A stretch of DNA of 64,000 bases from Topomyia yanbarensis (GCF_030247195.1 NC_080672.1:12028001-12092000), one strand, 5' to 3'. Shown: positions 34,201 through 45,589, numbered from the stretch's first letter. Notes: generated by a model not told the origin, from the letters alone. Translations and numbers: made by a program.

Positions 34201-34595
34201 TATCATATTATTTTGACAATGTTCCGGTAGAGAAAAACTCAAACTTCTTCATACAAAACCAACGAGCAGTTCGCGATGGCTCAACTAAATCCGTATTGCT
34301 CCGGATTCTGGATCAACTGGAAGCGAAAGAGGATCAGGAAAACGCGAGATATTTTTGATAGTCGTTTGTACGTGCGTTCAGTAATTTTTGGTTTGCGGGG
34401 AAACGGAAGGTGTTCACCTTATTGGAATTGGAGACGGAAAATGAGACCGGTCCCAAATCGAGTCTAAAGACAACGAAATCCGCAGGCCAGGAAAGTGCCA
34501 GCGATTTTTATAAATCAGACGAGATAAGTTGCACATAGGTTGAAAGTAAAGTGACCAGGCGAGCAAATTAAGCCAATTTATCCGGATTTCAACGG

Positions 34596-36110
34596 TGTAG
34601 GTGTCTTCCCAGAAAAAAATCGCCTTCAAGAACCAGGACGAGTATGCTGCTGGAGATACATCGGACGAGAAGGATATAAAGAACACTATGGAACTTATTC
34701 CGATGCACTGGTACACACGTTGGATACGATTAAGATACAAACAAATTGACCAAACTGCCAGAGACTGATTCCATCGATTATTTCCTGAAAAAGATGGAAG
34801 ATCCGAACTTTTGGCGAACAGTTAAGAATCCACAAACTGGTCAAAATATTGTGCTGAGTGACGAAGACGTTCGGCTCATGAAGCGTATTATGTCTGGGAG
34901 AAATCCGGATGATCAGTACGACGATTATCAGGTTAATTTTTAAATTATCGCTCGTTAGAGAATTTTCTAATATTAGTTTTTGCAGCCCTGAATTGAGTGG
35001 TTCGCATCAGAAGCAGAAAAGATGCACATTCGTAATATTACGGATCAAAAGCGTTCATTTTTGCCAAGTAAATCGGAGAAGCTGAAAGATGGGTTGGATT
35101 AAAACACGTGCCGAGGTAGAAAAGCAAGTCGCTTTGAACAAAGGCCCTAAGTTCTACATGGTTTGGGACACCGATCAAGGAAGAAATGCGTCGCATTCAT
35201 GATCATGTTGTCGCTACTAAGAGACCGCTACCGGGACATGCTGAGTCCTACAATCCACAACTGGAATATTTATTTAACGAACGAAAACTGGCCGAATGGA
35301 ACAGTCACGGGGAAGAACCGTGGAAAAGAAAATTGCATTATATCCCTCAAAAGTACAATTCGCTCCGAGAAATTCCCTAATTCAGCAAATACAGTCGGGA
35401 ACGGTTCTTACGGTGCTTGGATCTGTATTTGTGTATTCGTGGTAAATAAACTCGGGTTACTGTTTGTTGTAATATCTAATTCCAAAACTTCCATCTCCGA
35501 GGGATTTGTAACCGTTCCCAACGCTGCAGAATTTATTCGTTCCATTAGCATTGTGCCGAAAGGAGAATAACTGGTAACTGGCTAAGACGATCAGACGGTC
35601 AAAAGTAAACGTGTTTGCTTTAATCGGGTCTCAGCTATCAATTCCTATCGTTCTCTTTTCAGTATGGGAAGCCTCGACAGAACGTCCCTTCAAACTATTC
35701 AAACGAGGGACATCGTTCGCTCGTGGTGTCCTGGTGCCCGAACAGTTAGTAGCAGTGGCATCGGGAAAGCCTAATGTTGGCGATAATTCAATCAATCGAA
35801 AAACAGACGATTTGCTGGCGGAGGTACCAAAATCCGAAATAGTTGACAATTAACGTATCGTCACTGCCGTCCAGTGGATGGAAGTTTCGGAAGATGAACG
35901 GAAATACGACGTCCGTATTGTTATCAATCATTTCAAGAACATTAAACAGGTTACGGGGCACGGGCGGGGGATTACTTCCCGCTGTCATGCTGGAACCTAC
36001 CAATCGTTCAGTATTGATTCATCAGTTGTCCAAACGACGGCCACAGTTGCCATTTCCGAAGAGCAAGGGGCTGATTCAGTGTGTGTTGTTCCATCCGGTG
36101 AGATCCTGCG
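34596..36110 (+). pseudogene. BOP1 (ribosome biogenesis protein) pseudogene fragment, introns retained
   Basis: Broken plus-strand readings match BOP1 in order: DEYAAGDTSDEKDIKNT; DYFLKKMEDPNFWRTVKNP; LSDEDVRLMKRIMSG; the intron 34932-34985; IRNITDQKRSFLPSK; FYMVWDTDQG; EEMRRIHDHVVATKRPLPGH; EEPWKRKLHYIPQKYNSLRE; RERFLRCLDLYLC; a second intron 35605-35662 before WEAST; NRKTDDLLAEVPKSE; VNHF-type IVINHFKNIKQVTGHGRG; HQLSKRRPQLPFPKSKGLIQ. A Trp codon just after the first intron is TGA, and frameshifts separate most blocks. Retained GT-AG introns rule out a processed copy. BOP1 acts in the PeBoW complex in 60S subunit maturation; this copy cannot, and it stops before the WD40 domain is complete. 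Confidence 0.85.
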
Positions 36111-38338
36111 ACGTATAACAACAAGGAGCCCATATTCTACCTCTATTGAAGCTCTTTTGACGTTGACTGTTTGACGAAAGGTGCTCGTAAATATTATTAA
36201 GTTTTTCGTAAATAACAGTGAACAATTCGTTTGCCTAATGAAGCCGTTTTGTAATAAGCCAACGAAAGTCGTTTCGTGGATTTCACGAAAAACTCGTAAT
36301 AAAAAATAAGTGATTCAATGGAACTACGCATGATTCATAATATGTACGAAAAATTCGTGTATTTTATGAAAATTGTCAGTACGAAACTAATTCGTAGCGA
36401 TATACGAATATATTCTATCAGTGCACCGGCGATTCCAAGAATGTACCGTCTGCTAGAGCATTGTCTCACTGCCTCTCCAAAAGAAACCTGCAACAAAAGA
36501 TCAACAATTTTGGATTTTGGGGTTCACTGTTTCCATTTTTCCCTGTACTTTCCGAGTTCCCGTAGGCAGCATTATTTTGGAAGGGTCAAATTATTGAATA
36601 GTGTGATGAAAACCTTTCCTGCGTGTCTGAGTTTGAAATTAGAATATTTGTTAGTGATAACAACCGGGACAAAGTCCGGTTTGTACAGCTCACCTGAAGG
36701 TTTCGAAGCATCACGTAGTCGAAAAAATCTGGGGCTCGCAGCGTATAGCTAAGAAGGATACAACTGAACACATCTTTGAATCAGAATTATTTTTTTGCAT
36801 CGGAAACGAAAAATATCGCGTCCAATTGAAATCACTGGTATAAGTACAATGAAAATTTTTCCGGTGGTACCATGGCAGTGCCTGCTACGATTTTGCACGC
36901 TATATTTCCGATGTTGTCATAAATTTTCAAATTAAATCATGACGTACTAATTCCGAGCAATGCTCGTGAATGACGACCATCGATTGCAAGTAATTTTACC
37001 CACGCCTTCTTAGTCCCATCTCACTATTAGTCAGAAAAATCGGTTTTAAAATGAATGCCAAAATTTGCACTTGAATCGGTGAAACGGGGTTCAAAAACGT
37101 ACGGCAACGTGAAATGAAATCGGTATAAAACGAAAGCCGGTAGCTAAAAAATAAACAGACACTCTGTCAATATTACGTAAATCAAAAGTTTAAGTAACAT
37201 TACACGATAGATTGAAACAAGTATATCAACATTCGAAGTCTAGTACATCTGTAGCGTCATGGTTTATACAGATATATTTTCTACGTATCAAATTTCATTA
37301 AAAAACACATGGCTCCTCCAAAATGAAACTACCCGGAGCTAAACGAAAGTTTCAAAATTTCAATGCAGCGGATAATACAAGCTTGAAAGCCACTATACTG
37401 AAAAACAACAAAATCCAACTACTTAAAACAAACGGCCGGATTATAGCTTACGGATATGCGAACAGCGGCAGCGCAGCGCCAACCGATCTCCGGATCAGCT
37501 TCCGATGGTGTTGCACCGGACCGCTTCCAGAGTGGCCGTCGGCTCTTGAATTGAAAAAAGAAGAGTTAATGATGTCAAAAGGAGTGCAGTAATCGAATCA
37601 TGGTGAAAACTGTCAACACGCGAACACACGTACACACATCGGATTGATCAAAAGGATGCGGATTAATTTGAAATCAAATAGGAACTATCTCTGAGCAACG
37701 TTGCCGTAGAACTGTTATATTAACCGATTGAATCTGGTCTGGTATTTTAGAACGTGTTTCTGTGGTGATCTCTTATTTTGTAATTTAATGTTTGAGAGAA
37801 TAATCAATCAATTTATCAGTTTCACTTCACAGTTTTGGATTCTCTGAAGGAAAAACCTAAATGGCAAACAATCAAAATCAAATAAAATGTCTCTCTATGA
37901 AAATTGACATTATGTTCGCCTCTTCTAGATTCCAAAAACTGGAACAGTCACACCATTAGCTGGTTTTATGAAAAACAAAAAAAAACTTTAAAAGGCGTCG
38001 AGTGAAATGCATTGGCACGGTGAGCTTTTATTTGCCAATTTTGACACGTGTCTCTATTGCACTCAATACTTCGACAGGACCTTCGCGTGTCCTTGAATTC
38101 GTTCCAACAGTGGGCGAACTGAGAGGGAAACACGAGTTTTTTTTGTCCACTGATCTGAGATTCCGTGAAGCCATTGATTTTTATCGATACGTCCGACCAT
38201 TTCCCTCAAATTTATATATCGTTATTCGGGGTTCAAGCACTTGCATTAAAGGAGAACCGTGTGGGTGAGAGAAATTTGACTCGACGAAAATATGCTAAAC
38301 ATTTTTTTCTGTTCAAATACACAACAGAAATGTGAAAC
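36111..38338. other. Intronic DNA, AT-rich repeats then unassigned
   Basis: 36180-36420 carries short AT-rich TTCGTAAT / ACGAAA phrases like those left of the BOP1 fragment. 36420-37320 has no match I recognise, although an ORF spans 36318-36752. 37600-38300 is plain AT-rich sequence. Confidence 0.35.
37323..37592 (+). CDS. Hypothetical 89-aa ORF, doubtful
   Basis: ATG-initiated, basic at the N-terminus (MKLPGAKRKFQNFNAADN), with SAAPTDLRISFRWC in the middle. No domain, signal or motif recognised. It is antisense to Mkp3 and inside its large intron. It could be chance; I keep it only because codon composition is balanced and it begins with a real ATG. Confidence 0.15.
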   Translation: MKLPGAKRKFQNFNAADNTSLKATILKNNKIQLLKTNGRIIAYGYANSGSAAPTDLRISFRWCCTGPLPEWPSALELKKEELMMSKGVQ

Positions 38339-38489
38339 CTTCCAAAAATCGTACCGTTTGTTGAAAAGCCTGCCCGCAGGCGTTTCCTTCGGGTTCTTCT
38401 GCCACATAATCGGTTGAACAAATAACAACGCGGGCTCCATTGCGAGCAACCAGCAACGCACAACAACCACCTAGTCCAGTTGGTTTCAT
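38339..38489 (-). CDS. Unassigned 50-codon ORF, possible exon
   Basis: Minus-strand ATG at 38489 (MKPTGLGGCCALLVARNGAR) open to FLE plus one base, followed by GTTTCA, a weak donor. The start looks like a nucleotide-binding loop (GLGGCCALLVARNGARVVI), but nothing beyond supports this. Its end phase would fit the exon at 38692-38800 and would even give LEGGY, as in DUSP rhodanese domains. Yet it lies on the wrong (3') side of that exon on the same strand, so normal splicing cannot join them. All three frames are open here, which weakens the case. Confidence 0.3.
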
Positions 38490-38691
38490 TGCGGGGCTAC
38501 ATTTTTCTCCTACTCACTAGTTATACTAATTTTATTGCACTTTTTTCAACACCAAAAAACTATCATAACCGTTCTAAACGAACTTTACAAACTTAATCGA
38601 AAAACCGGGTACGGAAAAAACAGCACAGCGCGCACAGCGAACCATCTAAGCGTCTGCTTTCGCTATGCTTAGCTAAACTAAGGTTTCTTAC

Positions 38692-38800
38692 CTCAATCCC
38701 ATCAGTTGTTCGGTAGCGGCACATCCCGACTGCAGGTTAGCGTTTATGACTTCATCCTCGCACCATTCCGGAAACGACTGCCGAAAGTTCGCATAGCCGC
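38692..38800 (-). CDS. Mkp3: Mkp3 upstream coding exon (end of rhodanese/MAPK-binding domain)
   Basis: A 109-bp exon between acceptor GCGTAG (minus strand, ending at 38801) and donor GTAAGAAACC. It encodes GYANFRQSFPEWCEDE, then a variable linker and EQLMGL, joined through a split Arg codon to SLRIS of the exon at 12096. Insect Mkp3 has FRQAFPEWCED and QLMGLRSLRIS at this place, so the identity and the junction are well supported. The exon belongs to the C-terminal edge of the rhodanese-like domain that binds ERK. Earlier exons were not found upstream to 64000. The acceptor has a poor pyrimidine tract, so the 5' border is less certain than the 3' border. Confidence 0.82.
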
Positions 38801-40080
38801 CTACGCGATCGGTTGCCAGTAGTAGCAGTGTATAGGGCAGCCGTGGGCGGCAGTTTTTTCATTGTTGTGTGTTGTTGGCACCACATCGTAGTCAGCAGCG
38901 GGTTTTCGTTTCACGTTTCACGCACGTTCACGATGACACACACAGGCACGGGTAACACGGGTAGGCGCCGCAACCGCAGGGCAGGAGGCAGCAGGTCATG
39001 TGAAAGAGAAAGTCAAAGAGTGAGAACAAAATGTTGAGTGGTTGGTTGGCATGGTTTTCGTGAAGGGAAGAAATTGACTATAGTAGATCGAAGAAGGCGG
39101 CGGGTGGATTTCGTTCTGGAAAATGAGCGCGTGGTGGGATTTTGTTCCTCTCCCCTCCCCGAGGGAACGGGACTTGAGTGGGTAGGAGAGAATCCCCTTC
39201 GGAGCTTTTCATTCATTTCTTTCTGGATGAAAGTGTGAGTGCGGCGAACGTTCGCCAGCATGCGGGTGCTTGTTTAATGTAAGATACGGGGGAGGAATAC
39301 GGCGTCACGTAGGGACTGGAGTTAGACGGAGCTGAATGGCGTGGGTTGATGGTGATGGATGCGAAAGATCCGGTGAGGTTTTTGCAAGTGTCATTATTCT
39401 TGGTTAAATTGCGTTCAGAATTATGTAAATCAATGCCGGTTGGCCACGTGTTATTATCACATAAGCCTTTAAATTTTTCACAAAACTTCAAAATCGTGGT
39501 AAGATACTGGGGAACTGGACTACTGGAGGCACGTGGTGCAATAGGATTTTTTTCTCGTATACTGGAAATTCGAGAAAAATCTGGTGGGTAATCGTAGCTA
39601 GCGATGCAAACCTGCGATTGCAAGTCGGTAGGTTCACATCAATGTTTACGCAGACGAACAGGGCCGGCGGAACACCTTTTTCCCGAGTGGGTAGTAAGAT
39701 TCGAAGTGATTTCTCCCCGTCTTAACGAAAGTTCAGATATTGCGTGTGTAAGTGAAAATGAAAATTCCCTGATAATATCTGGTGGCTATTTGGAAACACC
39801 CTTTGTTAACAGGGCTGCATGTTCGACGGCTCAGCGAAAATGTTCCACAGCTTAGTACCAACTATCAACTCCATTATTTTATATTTCATTGCATTTATTT
39901 TCTCTTCCTTGCTATAAAAGCTTCTTTCGCGGGTTCTGAAGCCCCCATGATAGTGTTGACTAATGGGAAGGTATCTCTGACCACCGACATCTTTTCAGGC
40001 TTAGAGGAGGTCGATTTGAATATTTCTCCGATTGCAAAGAGAATGCCGATAAGTCTAATTTTCGATACAAATTATATCTA
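38801..40080. other. Non-coding region upstream of the Mkp3 exon
   Basis: GC-richer than its surroundings to about 39300. Small ORFs on both strands (38813-39037, 39213-39623) lack motifs and do not resemble the missing rhodanese half. 39600-40080 grades into the LINE relic that follows. Confidence 0.35.
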
Positions 40081-41760
40081 ATACAACCGGCCCCTGGATG
40101 GTCTACTTCCGCACCAAAGACAAACCATTTAATATCATCGATATATCGCGTGATCTAACTAAACAACACACGACCGTGTACGAAGAAGAATTTTGTCTAC
40201 GTACCCGCCCGGGAAGTAGAGATTGATGGTGTGTTGTCCGAGAAGGGTCTTAATTGCGAAATAGGGGGTGGCTCCTTCTAGATCCCTGTGCTTCAGACAG
40301 TGAAAATTATGGCATGCAAGCAATTGGGTTCAGCAAAAATCGAGGAGTATAAGAAAACTTATTTTCCATCAGCCTCATTTCGAGCCTTTCCGAGCCGGAT
40401 TTGTTCCTCTAAAATTTGTTCTTTTGAAAGGGGCTTGTCTACTTGTTCGCCGTTTTGTACCGTTGGGCATGAACTGCCGTCGTTGCAAACAATGGGCCCA
40501 TTGTAGAAACAAGGCACGGTGTAGAAGATGCGGAAAGGATCAAGATTTTTTTTTGATCTGTGGTGAGACTCCGAATTAACCGTCGACATATCCCACATAT
40601 AAATTATATTAGTTGCGTTAACAGTTTTAAATTAACAACAGTTATATGTATTACGCGTCCAGTATATCCGATACAATCGAATCAAAATAAGAAATACCTC
40701 CGGTGGAAGTGTACAACGTTTTGACTGGCTTGTTTTCCTACACTGTGATTAAAGGTCAGGCGAAACAAATACCCGGCGCGAACAACCATGGACGGTTTCA
40801 CACTCCGTTGTGGGCAGGGAGTTCTCAGATATGCAAAAAGGTCCTATGAGGACTTTTTGAACGTCGGATCGCCCAAATTGTGCTGAATATATGCGATGTT
40901 GGATAAGCAAATGAAAAACTTGATGAAAACTGAAAAACGCGGTTATTGGCACCGGTTCGTCAACGGATTAACGAGAGAAACAGTCTTTCATCTGGTAGCT
41001 GCGACTTACGTTTTGTAGACAATTCAACCTTTGATCGAAATACACGGAACTAAGAATCCTTTATCGGCGACAACAGCATCCCACGTAGATTCACATTCAA
41101 ATGATAGACGTTCCCGATTAAATTATAATAATGTATATAAACGTAATAATTGTTCTTCACAGACACAAATTTATCTGACAGCAAAGATACTCGCGCTAAG
41201 AGTTCTCCCCACAAAACGTATGGTTTTATATTTTCCTACGACCATATCCACATCGTTACAGTCCCAAGTAGCGCTTCGTTCGATGGAGCACGGAAAGCAC
41301 TCCTTGTTTTTCCTGGAAAAAATATGGGAGTTCCTAGATTCTTTATGTTAAAATCGTTCCCGATTACCTGATACAAATATTAGTTTGAGTTATTACGCAT
41401 TGCTCTAGCCCGGGTAGTGAGAAAAGAGGCACTTCAACGAACTTTTCTGTCTTTATTGTCAGAGGACCCTCGAAAATTGGCAAATTTCGTGGGATAATAG
41501 ACGTTTAACAATCCCAAAAGCATCAATTGGTTAAAAAGGAAGGAGGAAGGTCGTGACTTGCTTCGGGTGGTATCTCGGATCACGTCCAAGCGTTATACGT
41601 GTAATGCTTACGTATTGGGGTCATAGAGAGCATTCTCTGCGCTTGCGGTGACGGCTATGGCGACATTAAATATGTTGTCTGGTCGTGCGCCTAGTGTTCT
41701 AGCGCTAGATCTCCGTTAAATGAATCCCTTCGGCCTGGTTCCAATCCGAGATGGGCTGGC
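40081..41760 (+). pseudogene. Decayed, internally deleted LINE of the same family as 12928-19054
   Basis: ORF1 remains: GPWMVYFRTKDKPFNI.DISRDL (near 40095), VEIDGV..EKGLNCE (near 40220) and remains of the zinc knuckles (to 40560). ORF2 remains: KNLMKTEKRGYWHRFVNGLTRET (near 40910-40985) and EGRDLLRVVSR..ACGDGYGDIKYVVWSCA (near 41548-41695). Endonuclease, RT and RNase H cores are mostly missing. Orientation is opposite to the intact copy. Confidence 0.75.
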
Positions 41761-42334
41761 TACACTCCAAATTTATTTTATCTTCTCTATTGGATGATCC
41801 CAACAGTTCCCTGCGGATCCAAGGAGGCCATTTGGCGATCCTGTTCATGATGTCCTGATAATAATCTTCCGTTTGCCACAAGGCTACAAGTTTAATTTCT
41901 TTTTTCCCTGTCATTTTTGTCCGCCCTCTCCTTACTTTCTATATGAAATTGTTTTACATCGAGAATTTAAGACGCAAGAATTTTGTGAGCAAGACACATA
42001 CGCGTGGTTAATCTCAAGTTTTGGTTTGTTCCAGACTTTCGAGTGGGTGATTCCCTTCTCGGTAATTTTCGAGTGGGTAGTACTACCCATACTATGCACG
42101 CATTTTGCCGGCCCTGCAGACGAAAGTGACGTTTTCGAGTTCACAGAGTGCTATGATACGTTGCTTCTCTCTTTATGAAAACGTCTCACGACGAAAATAT
42201 ATAACTTGAGTGCGATTTGTTCGAACTGAGATTTGTATAAAGTACTAAAGAAATGATGAAAAACTGTATTCAAAGTTTGTCCCCTGCAAAAATGTTTAAT
42301 TTATTGTTTAAAATGATGAATAGCACCACTATAT

Positions 42335-44345
42335 TACGAATTTTTTTTCCCCAGAATCGTGAATAATCAATTCTGGAACAATCATATTTTTACGTTAAGG
42401 GCCCTGGTCCTGTACAACACTTTTATTAGTCAAGATAGAGTGAAGAGCCAATTTCCGCCATGCCATCACCCTTCCCATTTGAAGCCGTTGGTTTGAGCAG
42501 CGTCTGCCATCTTTGTTCAACGCATTGAGTCAAATGGTAGCACAACAATGGCGGCATTCGATTCGAGTTTTCGTTGCGCTCAAACACGAGAATTTCGCCG
42601 TTTCCAGGGCATTTGCGTTATTATTTTGATTCCTAATAACGAAGCAAAACTGTTGATGCCAATTTGTACGCATTCCATAGATTGTAGGCCGAGTAATAAA
42701 TTAATTAGTGAGGCACCCTCCTTAGTATGGTGAAAATAGACACTTTACCCAGTTGTTTTTGTTTTGTGAACTTCAGTCACGGTTTCCGCCGTAGAAAATC
42801 AATTTTCTGTGCGTTTCCAATTTTATGAACATACCCAAGTAACCAATAAGCATTATAACGTAGCCTAATATCTGCTTTAGATCCACATATAAAGCTGTCT
42901 TAAAGAGCCGTGAAGCCAATACAAATATAATGCTGATACTATGCGAGAAAAGGCGAAATATAGTGCTATTACTGTGCAGAGATGGACAGCTCGTTTCTGC
43001 AGTACTAATGCTATTATATAGCACCAGCGTGCAAATGTCAAATTTGAAAGCCCAATATTGGCACTACTAATGCTATTAAAAAGCTTCGGTTGGCTGTCAT
43101 TGTCCGCCATGGTTTTTAAACCATTTCTTATGTTTCCTTTCGGTATGATGAGCAAAAATTTTAAATATATTATTCGGTTTAAAACCGTAATTGACTCTCT
43201 TCTAATGCACTGTAATGAATATCCTTAATGGGTTTTCGTTCTCACATGTTATGAATGTGCTCCCTGGACTATATTGCATATGTTCAAGAAGAGTTGCATA
43301 ACAATTAAAGCCACAGCTTCTCAATAGCATTATTTCGGCTTTGTATTTGCTCTATAGGGGCACTAAAAGCACTTGTAAAGCTTACATGCTTTAAAGATCC
43401 TTGAAGCATGTACGCGTTATATCAGCATTATATACGCATGTAGAGCAAGTGATAATGCTATATGTCGGCTGTGCAGCTATGCATTATTGATGCTTGTATA
43501 GAGCTTTATTGCATCGTTAATGCTGTAATAGAGTTTCTGTTCCGGCAGCACTGTACCAGATGGGGTATGTTCGGACTAGCGACAGCGAACTGACGTCTCA
43601 TCGCGACACGAACCGACTGTCAAGAGGTGATTGGAGATCGAGAAAGGTCGGCGAACACGTGCGGATTCTAGTAATATTTGCCAATTTCATTTTCTAGTAT
43701 TGAATATTCATTTCATGCAGCCTTCATTGCTGTATACTATTCCATTGAATTAGGTAACATCAGGTACAGGTTATAAGCCATTATATTTGGAGAAAATAGA
43801 ATTAACTGTAGTCTGGATTATTCAGAAGACTAACGTAAGTCGACAACAATATAATTTCCAAACACTATAATCACTGCAATGAAACTTTTATAGCTTTGAG
43901 CTTCTCAAACATAAACGGTTGCTGCAAAGGGCTTCTTTTATTTCAACAGGGTCAATGCAACATTAGTGCAAATGTATAGCCAATATAGTGCAATGGCTTA
44001 ATGCTTATGGTTACTTGGGTAATCCATAAACCAAAGCTTAACTCGTGATTGTATTCATAGATTTAGGAACATTATTTAGAGTCTGACTATCGGATGGGAA
44101 CTGAATTGTGATTTATTACATATTAATCATGATTATGAGCTCACAAAATCAAGTCTGGATATTTTATTGTGAACTATTTCACGTCACTTTAGGTATTCTT
44201 TTCATCCTCGTAAACTATTTTATAATTCCTAGCGTATAAATCGCGACTTTGCGCGTGCTCGTTAAATAGTTCACAAAATCATAAAATATTATCCATGGAT
44301 TCATAAATTGATCCTTGATTCATAGTACAATATTCTTATCATATT
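42335..44345 (-). mobile_element. AT-rich family element, copy E (reverse), split by a MITE
   Basis: 42335-42395 reads as the reverse of copy A's right end (AATCGTGAATAA.., TTCTGGAACAATCA). 42750-42830 reverses copy A 25370-25440 (TTTTGTGAACTTCAGTCAC). The family phrases resume at 44022 and continue to about 44340 (GTGAACTATTTCACG, TAGTTCACAAAATCATAAAA). The other terminus is not clear. Confidence 0.6.
42832..44021. mobile_element. MITE with CCCAAGTAACC ends
   Basis: TACCCAAGTAACCAATAAGC at 42832 is mirrored by GCTTATGGTTACTTGGGTA ending at 44021. The interior is rich in AATGCTATT / AGCATTAT phrases and internally repetitive, with a non-repetitive stretch near 43540-43690 that may be a further insertion. 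No ORF. Confidence 0.75.
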
Positions 44346-44689
44346 ATATTGTTTGAATGTAAAATAATAAAATTTCTCATTCTTTATTTCATGAGCTGTT
44401 CTTCAAGGCAATTATTTTCTTCTTGGATTTAATCGGCGAAAGAGTCATTTTCAAAGATCATAAGAAATAAATTCCTTCTCAGGAGCTTACGATCGTCTAG
44501 GACGACCCTTTACCAAGTGGAACGTTCCCCATATGGAACATAACAAATTGTTCGTAGAATATCAGGAGTCTCCACAGCAACCTCAGAAGCCAAGAATCAA
44601 GATACTCGGATTATGCGATGAAATCCTAGAAAACGAAATAATTAAATTTTCCTTTTTTATTTCGACTATGTTAGTCACATTTTCATTTT

Positions 44690-44995
44690 TATATTTTAAA
44701 GACATTTATGAAAATTAGCGCCATAGTACTCAAGTAAGAGCAAGGATGTGAAGTATATAGATCGGAAAACTAGAAGTGGCAGGGTCATTAGAACAGGCCG
44801 AATATCTTACGGGCTTAACTTTTGTCTTCTACTGATGAGGGTCGAGCTCGACAAAAGTTAAGCCCGTAAGATATTAAGTCTGTTCTAATGAAGTAGTACT
44901 ATGGCTCTAATTTTAATAACTTTCCCTACCCAGTAATCTATAGTTAATTGAATGTCTTTAAAATGTAAGAAAAAGTTAAGGTTGTACAGTTAATG
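44690..44995. mobile_element. Palindromic MITE, long hairpin 1
   Basis: The central arms 44786-44827 and 44850-44890 pair closely (TTACGGGCTTAACTTTTGTC / GACAAAAGTTAAGCCCGTAA) around a loop of about 23 bases. Outer similarity continues (AATTAGCGCCATAGTACT / AGTACTATGGCTCTAATTTT; TTTAAAGACATT / AATGTCTTTAAA). A half copy in reverse lies at 57630-57895 inside a hAT-like element. Confidence 0.8.
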
Positions 44996-45182
44996 GGCAA
45001 AAATCGAAAACGAAAAAAGCAGTTTTTTCCACACCGTGTGCTAGATCTTTATAAAAATCAATCAGCTTATGTAGAATGTTGTTACAGTACTGCTGATTGA
45101 TTTTTATAAAGATCTAACACACAGTGTGGAAAAAACTGCTTTTTTCGTTTTCGATTTTTGCCCATTCTCTTTTCAACCTTAA
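44976..45182. repeat. Long near-perfect hairpin 2
   Basis: Arms of about 75 bases starting ATGGGCAAAAATCGAAAACG at 44993 and mirrored up to about 45166, with a loop near 28 bases and an outer TTAAGGTTG / CAACCTTAA pairing. Very few mismatches. It directly abuts hairpin 1; it is a separate small MITE or the other part of a compound element. No coding. Confidence 0.85.
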
Positions 45183-45589
45183 TTAATTGTTGTTTGGTTT
45201 TTTGACGTAAGTGCCAATGCCTTATTTAAGACTTTGTTTTTGGTGATATCCGACGGGGAAACCAGATTGAAATGATGAGTTAAGCCGAAAAGAAAGCAAT
45301 TATGTGCGTGTGTGTTCTCCCATCATACCTCTATTAACTGGGTAAGAGACCAGAGATCGATAGTCTCCATTAGCTCTGTCACCCACCGAAGTACGATGGG
45401 TAATGAACTAAAATCAGACATCAGATAATATTAAAAAAAAAACTCGGCCTTGGTATCTAGTGGGGAAATTGAAAAGATCAAATGTGCTGAATGGCAGCGG
45501 CGGTTTTGTGTGATCTCGCTCTTGAGGCAGTGGTACGATCACTGTCACCAAGGCGATAATCATGTGTTCTTCTTGGAACATCCTCATAG

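Larger units (their letters stand above)
12097..38691 (-). other. Mkp3: Mkp3 intron of about 26.6 kb, filled with mobile DNA
   Basis: Bounded by a donor (..TTGAG then GTAAG, minus strand at 38691) and an acceptor (CCCTTTGCAG, minus strand ending at 12097). The exon phases match: AG from the upstream exon plus A from the downstream one gives Arg in QLMGLRSLRIS, which agrees with insect Mkp3. It contains a mariner, a full-length LINE, part of a second LINE, a copia remnant, AT-rich family copies, MITEs and a BOP1 pseudogene. Intron boundaries are inferred from sequence alone; no transcript was available. Confidence 0.8.
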
